A stretch of 50,423 nt of DNA from JAIBJN01 sp035762005 (GCA_035762005.1 DASTQA010000018.1:1-50423), one strand, 5' to 3'. Positions 39,161 to 47,826 are shown, counted from the first letter of the stretch. Notes: generated from the sequence alone by a model not told the origin. Translations and numbers: made by a program.

Positions 39161-39613
39161 GTGCCGCAGATCGCGGTCATCGGAAGTGGCGGCGAGTGGA
39201 CGGCGCAGGCGGAGGCAGTCGGCCGGGCGCTGGCCGAGCGCGGGTGCGTCCTCGTCTGCGGCGGCCTCGACGAGGTCATGGAGGCGGCGGCCCGCGGCGC
39301 GAAGCGGGCGGGCGGGACGACGCTCGCGGTCCTTCCCGGCGAGACCGCGCACGCGGCGAACAGGTGGATCGATCACGCGGTCGCGACCGGGACCGGACAT
39401 GCCCGGAACCTCGCCGTGGTCGCGTCCTGCGAGGCGGCGATCGCGGTCGGCGGCGGCTGGGGGACGCTGGCTGAGATCGCCTACGCCCGTCTGCTCGGCC
39501 GGCCCGTCGTCGTGCTCGAGCCCGGCTGGGCGCTCGAGGGCGAGGGGGTCGAGCGCGCCCCGACGCCGACGGAGGCGGTCGCGCTCGCGCTTCGGCTCGC
39601 CGGTCTAGAGTGA
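39161..39613 (+). CDS. LOG/SLOG-family nucleotide-binding protein (TIGR00725-like)
   Basis: A 150-residue Rossmann-like protein. MPQIAVIGSGGEWTAQAEAV starts the fold. CGGLDEVMEAAARGAKRAGG and GGGWGTLAEIAYARLLGRPV match the LOG (lysine decarboxylase-like) superfamily signature GGGxGTxxE. Some family members release cytokinin-type or other nucleotides' bases; this short form is uncharacterised. GTG start 6 nt after TATCAT with no Shine-Dalgarno sequence. Confidence 0.85.
   Translation: MPQIAVIGSGGEWTAQAEAVGRALAERGCVLVCGGLDEVMEAAARGAKRAGGTTLAVLPGETAHAANRWIDHAVATGTGHARNLAVVASCEAAIAVGGGWGTLAEIAYARLLGRPVVVLEPGWALEGEGVERAPTPTEAVALALRLAGLE
39606..39611 (+). promoter_or_regulatory. -10-like TAGAGT of the DUF1272 gene
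   Basis: TAGAGT ends 6 nt before the GTG at 39618 and overlaps the last codons of the LOG-like gene. There is no Shine-Dalgarno sequence. A leaderless transcript is plausible, though readthrough from the preceding gene is also possible. Confidence 0.4.
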
Positions 39614-39617
39614 CGCG

Positions 39618-39794
39618 GTGGCCCTCGAGCTCAGAGACGCGTGCGAGCGCTGCGGCGCGCCGCTCGCGGCCGCCGGCGACGCCCGCATCTGCAGCTACGA
39701 GTGCACGTTCTGCCCTGCCTGCAGCGAGGCCCTGAGCGACGTGTGCCCCAACTGCGGCGGCGAACTCGTCCCCCGCCCGCGCCGCGCCCCCTGA
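39618..39794 (+). CDS. DUF1272 cysteine-rich protein
   Basis: A 58-residue protein with seven or eight cysteines in the family pattern: CERCG near residue 9, then ICSYECTFCPACSEAL and CPNCGGELVPRPRR. This closely matches DUF1272, a small family presumed to bind zinc; its function is not known. It lies 4 nt downstream of the LOG-like gene and converges on the helicase gene with a 27-bp gap. Confidence 0.88.
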   Translation: MALELRDACERCGAPLAAAGDARICSYECTFCPACSEALSDVCPNCGGELVPRPRRAP

Positions 39795-39821
39795 CCGTTC
39801 GTGCCGGGCTCGCCCGCCCGC

Positions 39822-42059
39822 TCAGGCGGCGAGCAGGCGGCGGAGGAGCGTCAGGGCCGCCCCCTTGTCGAGGAACTCGTTGAGGTTGCCGCACTTCGGC
39901 GACTGGACGCAGGACGGGCAGCCGTCGGCGCACGGGCAGCCCGCGAGCAGGCGCTCGGTGTCGACGACCCAGCCCTCGAGCTCGTCGTAGCCGCGCCGCG
40001 CGATGCCCACGCCTCCCGCGTGGCCGTCGTAGACGAAGACGGTGGGGCGGCCGGTCTGGAAGTGGCGGTTGGTCGAGAGACCGCCGATGTCCCAGCGGTC
40101 GCACATGGCCCAGAGTGGAAGGACGGCGATCATGGCGTGCTCGGCGGCGTGGAGCGCGCCGAGCAGCCGGGGCAGCGGCTCGAGGCCCTCGAGCTGGCGC
40201 TCGCCGGGGACGTACCAGATCGCCTCCGTCTCGAAGCTCGACGGCGGGAGCTCGAGCGCGACGAGATCGAGCGCCGCCCCGTCGCGGATCGCGCGCTTCT
40301 GGTACGCGACGACCTGCTCCGTCACGCTCACGCGGCCGAAGAAGACTTCCATGCCGAGCTTCCGCGCCGCGAGCTCCTCGTCCTCGATCGCGGTCGTCGT
40401 CTCCTTCTTCGCCTGCGTGTAGTAGTCGCCCGTGAACGGCTCGACGAGAGCCGTGTGCGTGGGCAGGTCGAGGTCGAGCACGCGGTAGGCGACGCCCATG
40501 TGGAGGTAGACGGCGCCCTCGTGGACGGTCGCGGGGGCGCGCTCCCGCTCGACCACGCCGAGGACGGAGCCCGTGGCCGCGTCGACGACGGCGACCGACT
40601 CGGGGCTCGCCGAGCGGAGGCCGACCCGCGCGGCCGGGTAGTCCCGGCCGGCCCAGACGATCCCCGCTCTCGTCCGGCGGAGCTCGCCGCCGTCCACGAG
40701 CACCTCGGCCCGCTCGAGCGCCGCGTCGCCGAGCGTGTCGCGGTCGCGCTCGTCGAGCGGGCCCTCGAACGCGGCCGCGAGCACGTGCCCGTCGAGGATC
40801 CGCGGGTTCGCCGGGTCGAGGATGGCGGCCTCCACGCGCCGTTCCATCAGCGCCTCGGGCTCGCGCATGAAGAACTGGTCGAGCGCGTCCTCGCTCGCGA
40901 CGAGCACCGCGAGCCCGTGGCTTCGCCGCCCGGCCCGGCCCCACTGCTGGCGCAGGCTCGCGACCGTGCCCGGGAAGCCGACGGAGAGCGCGCAGTCGAG
41001 CAGGCCGATGTCGATCCCGAGCTCGAGCGCGTCCGTCGCGGTGACGCCGAGGAGCTCCCCGGCCACGAGCCGCCGCTCGATCTCCCGCCGCTGCGCCGGC
41101 GTGTACCCGGCCCGGTAGGGCGAGAGGCGCGCCGCCGTCTCGACCGGCAGCCGGTCGGCGGCGAAGCGGTGCACGAGCTCGGCGGCCTTGCGGCTCTTGG
41201 CGAAGCAGATGGTACGGAGGCCGCGCTCGACGAGCTCGGCGAGGAGGCGCGCCGCCTCTCCCAGCGCGCTCGCCCGCAGCTGCAGCGGCTCGTCGATCAC
41301 CGGGGGGTTCCAGAAGGCGACCGTCCGCGCCGCCCTCGGCGCCGCGTCGTCGGCGACGACGGTCGCGTCGACGCCGAGGAGCGAGCGCGCGAGCTCGCCG
41401 GGGTTGGCGATCGTGGCGGAGGCGAGCAGGAACTGCGGCTCGGCGCCGTAGACCGCTGCGGCGCGCCGGAGGCGCCGCAGGACGTTGCCGACGTGCGAGC
41501 CGAACACGCCGCGGTAGACGTGGGCCTCGTCGACGACGACGTAGCGGAGGTTGGCGAGCACGTCCCCCCAGCGGTCGTGGTGTGGCAGGACGCCGACGTG
41601 GAGCATGTCCGGGTTCGTCAGGAGGAGGTTCGCCCACGTCCTCAGCTGCCGCCGCCGCTCGTGCTCGGTGTCGCCGTCGTAGATCGCCGCACGCAGGCCC
41701 GGCGGACCCAGCTCGGCGAGCGCGCGGGCCTGGTCCTGCGCCAGCGCCTTCGTCGGATAGAGGTAGAGGGCGCGGAGCTTCGGCTCGGCGGCGAGCGCGT
41801 CGAGCACGGGAAGGTTGAACGCGAGCGTCTTCCCGCTCGCGGTCCCGGTCGCTACGACGACGTGCTCGCCACGGCGGGCGGCGGCGAGCGCCTCGGCCTG
41901 GTGGGCGAAGAGCGTGTCGACGCCCCGCTCGCGCAGCGCGCGCTCGAGGCCCGGGTGGAGCTCCGGGAGCGCGACGCTGCGGCCCTCGGCGGCCGGGATC
42001 TCGCGCAGGAACGCGAGCTCCTCGCCGGTGAGCAGCCCGTCCCAGGTGATGGTCGCCAC
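39822..42059 (-). CDS. MrfA/YprA-type DEAD-box helicase with C-terminal cysteine cluster
   Basis: A 745-residue superfamily 2 helicase. Walker A ATGTASGKT is at 70-78, the DEAH box (VVDEAHVYRG) at 177-180, and SATIANP near 215. Motif VI is QQWGRAGRRSHG near 415. The C-terminal domain (DUF1998) ends with CPCADGCPSCVQSPKC at 708-723, five cysteines thought to bind zinc. MrfA is part of a mitomycin-type crosslink repair system in Bacillus, where it pairs with an exonuclease MrfB; no MrfB is adjacent. GTG start 7 nt after minus-strand TAGCAT (42072-42067). Confidence 0.9.
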   Translation of the reverse strand: MATITWDGLLTGEELAFLREIPAAEGRSVALPELHPGLERALRERGVDTLFAHQAEALAAARRGEHVVVATGTASGKTLAFNLPVLDALAAEPKLRALYLYPTKALAQDQARALAELGPPGLRAAIYDGDTEHERRRQLRTWANLLLTNPDMLHVGVLPHHDRWGDVLANLRYVVVDEAHVYRGVFGSHVGNVLRRLRRAAAVYGAEPQFLLASATIANPGELARSLLGVDATVVADDAAPRAARTVAFWNPPVIDEPLQLRASALGEAARLLAELVERGLRTICFAKSRKAAELVHRFAADRLPVETAARLSPYRAGYTPAQRREIERRLVAGELLGVTATDALELGIDIGLLDCALSVGFPGTVASLRQQWGRAGRRSHGLAVLVASEDALDQFFMREPEALMERRVEAAILDPANPRILDGHVLAAAFEGPLDERDRDTLGDAALERAEVLVDGGELRRTRAGIVWAGRDYPAARVGLRSASPESVAVVDAATGSVLGVVERERAPATVHEGAVYLHMGVAYRVLDLDLPTHTALVEPFTGDYYTQAKKETTTAIEDEELAARKLGMEVFFGRVSVTEQVVAYQKRAIRDGAALDLVALELPPSSFETEAIWYVPGERQLEGLEPLPRLLGALHAAEHAMIAVLPLWAMCDRWDIGGLSTNRHFQTGRPTVFVYDGHAGGVGIARRGYDELEGWVVDTERLLAGCPCADGCPSCVQSPKCGNLNEFLDKGAALTLLRRLLAA

Positions 42060-42066
42060 GCGCCCG

Positions 42067-42076
42067 ATGCTAGCCT
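42067..42076. promoter_or_regulatory. Back-to-back -10 elements sharing TA (helicase and thiD genes)
   Basis: In the 25-bp gap (42060-42084) the sequence ATGCTAGCCT contains TAGCCT on the plus strand (42071-42076), 8 nt before the thiD GTG. It also contains TAGCAT on the minus strand (42072-42067), 7 nt before the helicase GTG. The two hexamers share the central TA inside a GCTAGC palindrome. Both mRNAs would be leaderless. Confidence 0.55.
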
Positions 42077-42084
42077 CCGCCGCG

Positions 42085-42897
42085 GTGATCTCTCGCTGCC
42101 TCACGATCGCCACCTCGGACTCCGGCGGCGGCGCCGGGATCCAGGCCGACCTGAAGGCGTTCGCGAGCCTCGGCTGCCACGGCACGAGCGCGGTCGTCGC
42201 GCTCACGGCCCAGAACACGACCGCCGTCACCGCCGTCCACGAGGTGCCGCCCGAGTTCGTGCGGGCGCAGCTCGACGCGATCTTCGACGACATCGGCGTC
42301 GACGCCGCGAAGACCGGCATGCTCTTCAGCGCCCGCATCGTCGAGGCGGTCGCGGACGCGCTCGCGGAGCGTCCCGTCCCGCTCGTGGTCGACCCCGTGA
42401 TGGTCGCCGCCTCCGGTGCGAAGCTCCTCCGGGACGACGCCGTCGCCGTCCTCGTCGGCGACCTCTTCCCGCTCGCGACCGTCGTGACGCCCAACCTGCA
42501 CGAGGCCTGCGTCCTCGCCGGCGTGCCGTACTCGGAGGAGGCCGATCGCGGCGACCTCGCCGTCGCGATCCACGAGCTCGGCGTCCCGGCGGTGGTCGTC
42601 ACCGGCGGCCACGGGGCCGACCCGGTCGACTGGCTCTTCGACGGCGAGCGTCACGTGCCGATCCCGGTCGAGCGCCACGGGGGCGAGGCCACGCACGGCG
42701 CGGGCTGCACCCACTCGGCCAGCCTCGCTGCGCTCCTCGCCCGGGGCGAGAGCCTCGAGGACGCGGCTCGCGGTGCGGCGGCCGCCGCCTCCGAGGCGGT
42801 GCGCCACGGCCTCGGCGAGATCGGCGCCGGCCCGGGGCCCGTGGACGTCTTCCACCTTGAGGCTCGAGGAGCTCGGGGAGTTCGGGCTCCTCGCTGA
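42085..42897 (+). CDS. thiD: Hydroxymethylpyrimidine (phosphate) kinase ThiD
   Basis: A 270-residue ribokinase-fold enzyme that phosphorylates hydroxymethylpyrimidine phosphate in thiamine synthesis. TIATSDSGGGAGIQADLKAF opens the protein. TGMLFSARIVEAVADAL and VVDPVMVAASGAKLL follow. VVTPNLHEACVLAG lies mid-protein, and the anion-hole motif GAGCTHSASLAALLARG near 210. A 41-nt overlap with thiL suggests tight coupling. GTG start without Shine-Dalgarno sequence. Confidence 0.93.
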   Translation: MISRCLTIATSDSGGGAGIQADLKAFASLGCHGTSAVVALTAQNTTAVTAVHEVPPEFVRAQLDAIFDDIGVDAAKTGMLFSARIVEAVADALAERPVPLVVDPVMVAASGAKLLRDDAVAVLVGDLFPLATVVTPNLHEACVLAGVPYSEEADRGDLAVAIHELGVPAVVVTGGHGADPVDWLFDGERHVPIPVERHGGEATHGAGCTHSASLAALLARGESLEDAARGAAAAASEAVRHGLGEIGAGPGPVDVFHLEARGARGVRAPR

Positions 42898-43720
42898 GCT
42901 CGAGCGGCTCGGGCTCGCGGGCGGGCAGGACGCCGAGGGCGCCCTGCTCGCGGGCGGCCTCGTCGTCACCCAGGACACGCTCGTCGAGGGCGTCCACTTC
43001 AGGCGCGAGTGGACGTCGTGGCGCGACCTCGGCTGGAAGGGCGCCGCCGTGAACCTCAGCGACCTCGCCGCCTGCGGCGCGGAGCCCGAGGCGCTCCTCG
43101 TCGCGCTCGCGCTGCCGGAGGGCACAGGGGCGGACGCCGTCGTCGAGCTCTACGGCGGCCTGGCGGAGCCGGGCGTACCGGTGGCGGGAGGGGACACGAC
43201 CCGTGCGGCGGAGCTCGTCCTCACGGTCACCGCGGTCGGGCGGAGCGAGCGCGTGCCGGGACGTGCCGGCGCGCGGCCGGGCGACCTCCTCGTCGTCACC
43301 GGCGAGCTGGGGGCGGCGGCGGCCGGCCTGCACACGCTCCGGGAGGGGCTCGCGGGGCACGACGACCTCGTCGCCCGCCATCGCCGGCCGCCGCTCCGGC
43401 TCGCGGAGGGCCGCCGCCTCGCGCGCGTCGCGCACGCGATGATCGACCTCTCGGACGGGATCGCGGGCGACGCGGCCCGCATCGCCGGGCGCTCCGGCTG
43501 CCGGCTCGTCCTCGAGCCGGAGCGGATCCCGCGCGCGCCGGGCATCGAGGCCGTCGCCGACCTCCCGTTCTGGACGATGGGCGAGGACTACGAGCTGCTC
43601 GCCGTGCTCGCCCCCGACGACGCCGTGGCGAGCGGCCTTCCGATCGTCGGGCGCTGCGAGGAGGGCGCGGGCGTGGAGCCGGCCGGCCTGGGCGGCTGGG
43701 ACTCGCTCAGGCGGCCGTGA
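42857..43720 (+). CDS. thiL: Thiamine-monophosphate kinase ThiL
   Basis: A 287-residue enzyme that makes thiamine pyrophosphate from thiamine monophosphate. VVTQDTLVEGVHFRREW carries the metal and substrate aspartates; WKGAAVNLSDLAACGAEPEA and VAGGDTTRAAELVLTVTAVG follow, then AMIDLSDGIAGDAARI. TTG at 42857 is chosen since MRLEELGEFGLLAEL is the family N-terminus. The gene overlaps thiD by 41 nt and converges on thioredoxin with a 14-bp overlap. Confidence 0.92.
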   Translation: MRLEELGEFGLLAELERLGLAGGQDAEGALLAGGLVVTQDTLVEGVHFRREWTSWRDLGWKGAAVNLSDLAACGAEPEALLVALALPEGTGADAVVELYGGLAEPGVPVAGGDTTRAAELVLTVTAVGRSERVPGRAGARPGDLLVVTGELGAAAAGLHTLREGLAGHDDLVARHRRPPLRLAEGRRLARVAHAMIDLSDGIAGDAARIAGRSGCRLVLEPERIPRAPGIEAVADLPFWTMGEDYELLAVLAPDDAVASGLPIVGRCEEGAGVEPAGLGGWDSLRRP

Positions 43721-44039
43721 GCCAGCGTCCGAGCGCGCTCTCGTAGTGCGAGCGCGAGCGGGCGCCGAGGATCGTCTCCTTCGGCTCGCCGCCCTCGAAG
43801 AGGATGACCGTGGGGATCGAGAGGATGCCGTAGCGGGCCTGCGTCCTCGGGTTGTCGTCGACGTTCAGCTTCAGGAACCCGACCCGCCCGGCGTGCTCCT
43901 CGGCCATGTCCGCGAGGATCGGATTGACGACCCGGCACGGGCCGCACCACGGGGCCCAGAAGTCGACGACGACAGGCCCCTCCGCCAGCAGCACCGCCTG
44001 CTCGAAGTCGCCGTCCCCCACGTGCGCGAGCTCGGCCAC
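43707..44039 (-). CDS. trxA: Thioredoxin
   Basis: A 110-residue thiol-disulfide oxidoreductase. VVVDFWAPWCGPCRVVNP holds the WCGPC site (Cys32, Cys35), and SIPTVILFEGGEP has the conserved cis-Pro. It has no signal peptide, so it acts in the cytoplasm. GTG 44039 lies 6 nt after minus-strand TATGGT (44051-44046), suggesting a leaderless mRNA separate from the upstream glycosyltransferase. Confidence 0.94.
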   Translation of the reverse strand: MAELAHVGDGDFEQAVLLAEGPVVVDFWAPWCGPCRVVNPILADMAEEHAGRVGFLKLNVDDNPRTQARYGILSIPTVILFEGGEPKETILGARSRSHYESALGRWLTAA

Positions 44040-44045
44040 GGGGGG

Positions 44046-44051
44046 ACCATA
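44046..44051 (-). promoter_or_regulatory. -10-like TATGGT of the thioredoxin gene
   Basis: TATGGT on the minus strand is followed by six C residues and then the GTG start. It sits in the 17-bp gap after the glycosyltransferase stop. No Shine-Dalgarno sequence is present. Confidence 0.5.
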
Positions 44052-44056
44052 GCCGC

Positions 44057-44782
44057 TCAGAGACGGCCCCTGAGGGCCGCGAGGCGGAGGAGCGGCACCC
44101 TGATCGCGGCCTCGAGGACGATGCCGGCGCCCATCTTCGAGCCGCCTTCCTCGCGGTCGGCGAAGACGATCGGCACCTCCTCGACGCGGAAGCCGGCCCG
44201 GAGCGCGCGGTAGACGGTCTCGACCTGGAACGCGTAGCCGCGCGACCGGATCCGCCCGGGGTCGATCGCCTCGAGCACGTCCCGGCGGTACGCCTTGAAG
44301 CCCGCGGTCGGGTCGCGGACCGGGAGGCCGAGGAGCGCGCGGGCGTAGAGCGAGCCGCCGCGGCTGACGGCACGGCGCAGGAGGCCCCAGTTGCGTGTTC
44401 CGCCGCCGGCGACGTAGCGGGAGCCGAGCCCGACGCCGGCCCGCTGCGCCGCCGAGACGACGCGCGGCAGGTCGGCCGGGTCGTGGGAGAAGTCGCAGTC
44501 GATCGTCGCCACGACCTCCGCCCCGTCGGCGAGCGCGCGCCGGAACGCGGCGACGTAGGCGGGTCCCAGACCCTCCTTCTGCTCGCGGTGGAGCACGGCC
44601 ACGAAGTCCGTCTCTGCGGCGAGGCGGTCGGCCACCTCGCCCGTGCCGTCCGGCGAGGCGTCGTCGACGACGAGCACGCGGCCGCCGAGACCGCTCTCCG
44701 CGAGCACGGCTCCGAGCGCGCGCACCATGGGCTCGAGGTTCGCGCGCTCGTCGTAGGTGGGGAGGCAGACGACGAGCCGCAC
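44057..44782 (-). CDS. GT2-family polyprenol-phosphate mannosyltransferase-like glycosyltransferase
   Basis: A 241-residue GT-A glycosyltransferase. LVVCLPTYDERANLEPMV, VLVVDDASPDGTGEVADRL, ATIDCDFSHDPADLPRVV (metal-binding Asp) and RDPTAGFKAYRRDVLEAI match dolichol-phosphate mannose synthases (DPM1 type). It lacks a C-terminal membrane domain. It likely moves a sugar from a nucleotide donor to polyprenyl phosphate for cell-envelope glycans. GTG 44782 lies 6 nt after GATGAT (44794-44789, minus). Confidence 0.88.
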   Translation of the reverse strand: MRLVVCLPTYDERANLEPMVRALGAVLAESGLGGRVLVVDDASPDGTGEVADRLAAETDFVAVLHREQKEGLGPAYVAAFRRALADGAEVVATIDCDFSHDPADLPRVVSAAQRAGVGLGSRYVAGGGTRNWGLLRRAVSRGGSLYARALLGLPVRDPTAGFKAYRRDVLEAIDPGRIRSRGYAFQVETVYRALRAGFRVEEVPIVFADREEGGSKMGAGIVLEAAIRVPLLRLAALRGRL

Positions 44783-44787
44783 GGACG

Positions 44788-44794
44788 TATCATC
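44788..44794. promoter_or_regulatory. Shared divergent -10 core TATCATC (glycosyltransferase and polX genes)
   Basis: The start codons are 18 bp apart (44783-44800). TATCAT (44788-44793) ends 7 nt before the polX GTG. On the minus strand GATGAT (44794-44789) ends 6 nt before the glycosyltransferase GTG. Neither side has a Shine-Dalgarno sequence. The arrangement is nearly identical to that at 39149-39155. Confidence 0.55.
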
Positions 44795-44800
44795 GCCGCC

Positions 44801-46522
44801 GTGGCCTCCGAGCTGCCCCGCAACGCCGAGCTCGCCGAGCGCTTCGAGCTCCTCGCCGACATGCTCGAGCTCGACGGCGCCGATGCCTTCCGGCTCGCCG
44901 CGTACCGCCGCGCAGCCGCGCGGATCCGCGAGTCGGCCGTGCCGGTGGCGCAGCTCGCCCTCGACGGCGAGGCGACGCGCCTCTCCGGCATCGGCGGGAC
45001 GATCGAGGCGAAGATCGTCGAGCTCGCGCAGACGGGCGACCTGCAGGCGCTCGCGAAGCTGCGGGACAAGCTCCCTGCGGGCCTCGTCGAGGTGATGCAT
45101 GTCCCGGGGCTGGGCCCCAAGACGGCGCGCAAGCTCTGGGAGGAGCTCGGCGTCGACTCGCTCGCGGGCCTGCGGGCCGCGGCCGAGGGGGAGCGCCTGC
45201 GCGAGCTGCCCGGCCTGGGCGCGAAGACCGAGGAGCGGGTGCTGAAGGCGCTCGCCGCCCCCGCGCGCCCCTCCGCCGGCACCGGGGGCACGCTCCTCGG
45301 CCGGGTGCTCGGCCCCGTCCGCCGGGCCGTGGCCGAGATCGAGGCCAGCGGCCTCGCCGACCGGGTCTCGGAGGCGGGCAGCGTCCGGCGGCGGCGCGAG
45401 ACCGTCCGCGACCTCGACCTCATCGCCACGGCGGCGGACCCGCCGGCGCTGACCGCCTTCTTCGCCGAGCGCCCCTGGGTCGCGGAGGTCGTCGCCCGCG
45501 GGCCCACCAAGGCAACGGTCGTCTCGCACGAGGGCTTCCGCTTCGACCTCCGCGTCGTGCCGCCCGAGAGCTACGGCAACCTCCTCCAGCACTTCACGGG
45601 CTCGAAGCACCACAACGTCGCGCTGCGCGAGGACGCCGTGCGCCGCGGCCTCTCGGTCTCCGAGTACGGGGTCGCGACGGTCGAGACGGGCGAGACCGTC
45701 ACGGCCGCGAGCGAAGAGCAGCTCTACGGGCTGCTCGGCTACGCCTGGATTCCGCCCGAGCTGCGCGAGAACGGGGGCGAGCTCGAGGCGGCTCGGGAGG
45801 AGAGGCTGCCGCGCCTCGTCGAGCTCGCCGACGTGAAGGGCGACCTGCACATGCACACCGACTGGTCGGACGGGCGCGCGACGCTCGAGGAGATGGTGCT
45901 CGCGGCGCTCGAGCGAGGCCGGCGGTACGTGGCCATCTGCGACCATGCGAGGCGTCTCCGGGACGGACGGCTCGAGCAGCAGGCCGAGGAGATCGCCGCG
46001 CTCGCCGAGCGGCTGGGAGGGATAACCGTCCTCGCCGGCGTCGAGGTCGACATCCGTGCGGACGGGAGCCTCGACCTCCCCGACGAGTCGCTCGCCGGGC
46101 GCGACTGGGTCATGGCCTCCATCCACTCGGGCTTCGACGGGCCGAAGGAGCGCCTCACCGCCCGGCTCCTCGCCGCCATGGAGAACCCGCACGTCGACTG
46201 CATCGGCCATCCGACCGGCCGCAAGATCAACCGCCGGCCGCCCTACGAGCTGGACTTCGAGCGCGTCCTCGAGGCGGCGCTCGCGACGGGCACCTTCCTC
46301 GAGATCAACGCGCAGCCGGACCGGCTCGACCTCGCGGACACGCACGCCCGGGCCGCCGCCGAGGCCGGCGTGCCGATCGTGATCTCGACGGACGCCCACC
46401 GCGTCAACGAGCTCGACAACCTCGAGCTCGGCGTCGCCCAGGCCCGCCGCGGCTGGCTGACGAAGGAGCAGGTCGTGAACACGCGCTCGTGGGCGCAGGT
46501 GCGGAAGCTCCGGAAGCGGTGA
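44801..46522 (+). CDS. polX: DNA polymerase X family protein with PHP domain
   Basis: A 573-residue repair polymerase. The N-terminal 8-kDa region has DAFRLAAYRRAAARIRES, followed by helix-hairpin-helix motifs (HVPGLGPKTARKLW and ELPGLGAKTEERVL). The polymerase palm has AGSVRRRRETVRDLDLIATA. The C-terminal PHP domain (about 345-573) starts DLHMHTDWSDGRATLEEM and has ICDHARRL and STDAHRVNEL; in related enzymes it is a manganese-dependent 3'-5' exonuclease. It is coupled to the next gene by GTGA. Confidence 0.93.
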   Translation: MASELPRNAELAERFELLADMLELDGADAFRLAAYRRAAARIRESAVPVAQLALDGEATRLSGIGGTIEAKIVELAQTGDLQALAKLRDKLPAGLVEVMHVPGLGPKTARKLWEELGVDSLAGLRAAAEGERLRELPGLGAKTEERVLKALAAPARPSAGTGGTLLGRVLGPVRRAVAEIEASGLADRVSEAGSVRRRRETVRDLDLIATAADPPALTAFFAERPWVAEVVARGPTKATVVSHEGFRFDLRVVPPESYGNLLQHFTGSKHHNVALREDAVRRGLSVSEYGVATVETGETVTAASEEQLYGLLGYAWIPPELRENGGELEAAREERLPRLVELADVKGDLHMHTDWSDGRATLEEMVLAALERGRRYVAICDHARRLRDGRLEQQAEEIAALAERLGGITVLAGVEVDIRADGSLDLPDESLAGRDWVMASIHSGFDGPKERLTARLLAAMENPHVDCIGHPTGRKINRRPPYELDFERVLEAALATGTFLEINAQPDRLDLADTHARAAAEAGVPIVISTDAHRVNELDNLELGVAQARRGWLTKEQVVNTRSWAQVRKLRKR

Positions 46523-47826
46523 GCGCCTTCCGCGACGACGCCGCGGCCGCCGTCGAGTGGGCCGTGCGCTACCTCGAGGGCGTCCGCGACCTCCCCGTGC
46601 TCGCGCAGGTGGAGCCGGGCGAGGTCCGCTCGCGGCTGCCGGCGTCGCCGCCGGACACCGCCGAGCCGTTCGCGGCCGTCCTCCGCGACCTCGACGAAGT
46701 GCTCCTGCCCGGGATCACGCACTGGAACCACCCGCGCTTCTTCGCCTACTTCGCCATCTCGGGGAGCGAGCCGGGGGTCCTCGCGGAGCTCCTCACCGCC
46801 GTGCTGAACGTCAACGCGATGCTCTGGCGGACGTCGCCCGCGGCGACGGAGCTCGAGGAGCTCGCCGTCGACTGGGTGCGCCAGCTCCTCGGCCTGCCCG
46901 AGGGTCTCCACGGCCACATCGAGGACACCGCGTCGACGTCCACGCTCGCGGCGCTGACGGCCGCGCGTCACCTGCGGCCGCAGGGGACGATCCTCTGCTC
47001 GGAGCACGCCCACTCCTCGATCGACAAGTCCGCGCGCCTCCTCGGTGTCCCGCTGCGCAAGATCCCCGGCGACTCCGAGTTCCGGATGCGGCCCGACGCG
47101 CTCGCCGCGGCGCTCGAGGAGGTGGAGGCCTCGGCCGTCGTCGCTACCGTGGGGACGACCTCGGCCAGCTCGGTCGACCCCGTGTCCGAGCTAGCCGCGC
47201 TCTGCGCCGATGCGGGCGCCTGGCTGCACGTCGACGCCGCCTACGCGGGCTCGGCCATGGTCTGCGAGGAGAACCGCTGGGCCTTCGCGGGGGTGGAGCA
47301 CGCGGACTCGCTCGTCGTCAACCCGCACAAGTGGCTCCTGACGCCGATCGACTGCTCCCTCCTGTACACGCGCCGCCCGGAGGTGCTGCGCGAGGCGTTC
47401 AGCATCGCCCCCGCCTACCTGCGCGCGAGCGAGGAGGGCGTCACGAATCTGACCGACTACGGCCCCGCGCTGGGCCGGCGCTTTCGCTCGCTCAAGCTCT
47501 GGGCCGTTGTCCGCTGCTACGGCAGGGAAGGGCTCCAGGGGGTGATCCGGGAGCACCAGCGCCTGGCCCGCCTCTTCGCGTCGTGGGTGGAGGAGGCACC
47601 GGGGTGGGAGCTCGTCGCCTCCGTCCCGTTCTCCCTCGTCTGCTTCAGGCGCGAGGGCTCCGACGAGGAGAATCAGGCGCTCCTCGAGCGCCTGAACGCG
47701 AGCGGCGAGGCCTACATCTCCTCGACGACGCTGGACGGCCGCTCCGTCCTGCGCCTGGCCGTCGGCCACCACCGGACGACGGAGGACGACGTCCGCCGCG
47801 TCTGGGAGCTCCTACAGGAGCCGTAG
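46519..47826 (+). CDS. PLP-dependent amino-acid decarboxylase (aromatic/group II type)
   Basis: A 435-residue enzyme of the group II decarboxylase family (aromatic amino acid, histidine and related decarboxylases). HWNHPRFFAYF and VLNVNAMLWRTSPAATELE form the substrate entrance. ATVGTTSASSVDPV and HVDAAYAGSAMVCEE give the Asp that binds the pyridine nitrogen. The PLP Lys is Lys271 in VNPHKWLLTP. Substrate specificity cannot be read from sequence. Its start overlaps the polX stop, an unexpected partner. It converges on otsB with a 15-bp overlap. Confidence 0.9.
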   Translation: MSAFRDDAAAAVEWAVRYLEGVRDLPVLAQVEPGEVRSRLPASPPDTAEPFAAVLRDLDEVLLPGITHWNHPRFFAYFAISGSEPGVLAELLTAVLNVNAMLWRTSPAATELEELAVDWVRQLLGLPEGLHGHIEDTASTSTLAALTAARHLRPQGTILCSEHAHSSIDKSARLLGVPLRKIPGDSEFRMRPDALAAALEEVEASAVVATVGTTSASSVDPVSELAALCADAGAWLHVDAAYAGSAMVCEENRWAFAGVEHADSLVVNPHKWLLTPIDCSLLYTRRPEVLREAFSIAPAYLRASEEGVTNLTDYGPALGRRFRSLKLWAVVRCYGREGLQGVIREHQRLARLFASWVEEAPGWELVASVPFSLVCFRREGSDEENQALLERLNASGEAYISSTTLDGRSVLRLAVGHHRTTEDDVRRVWELLQEP

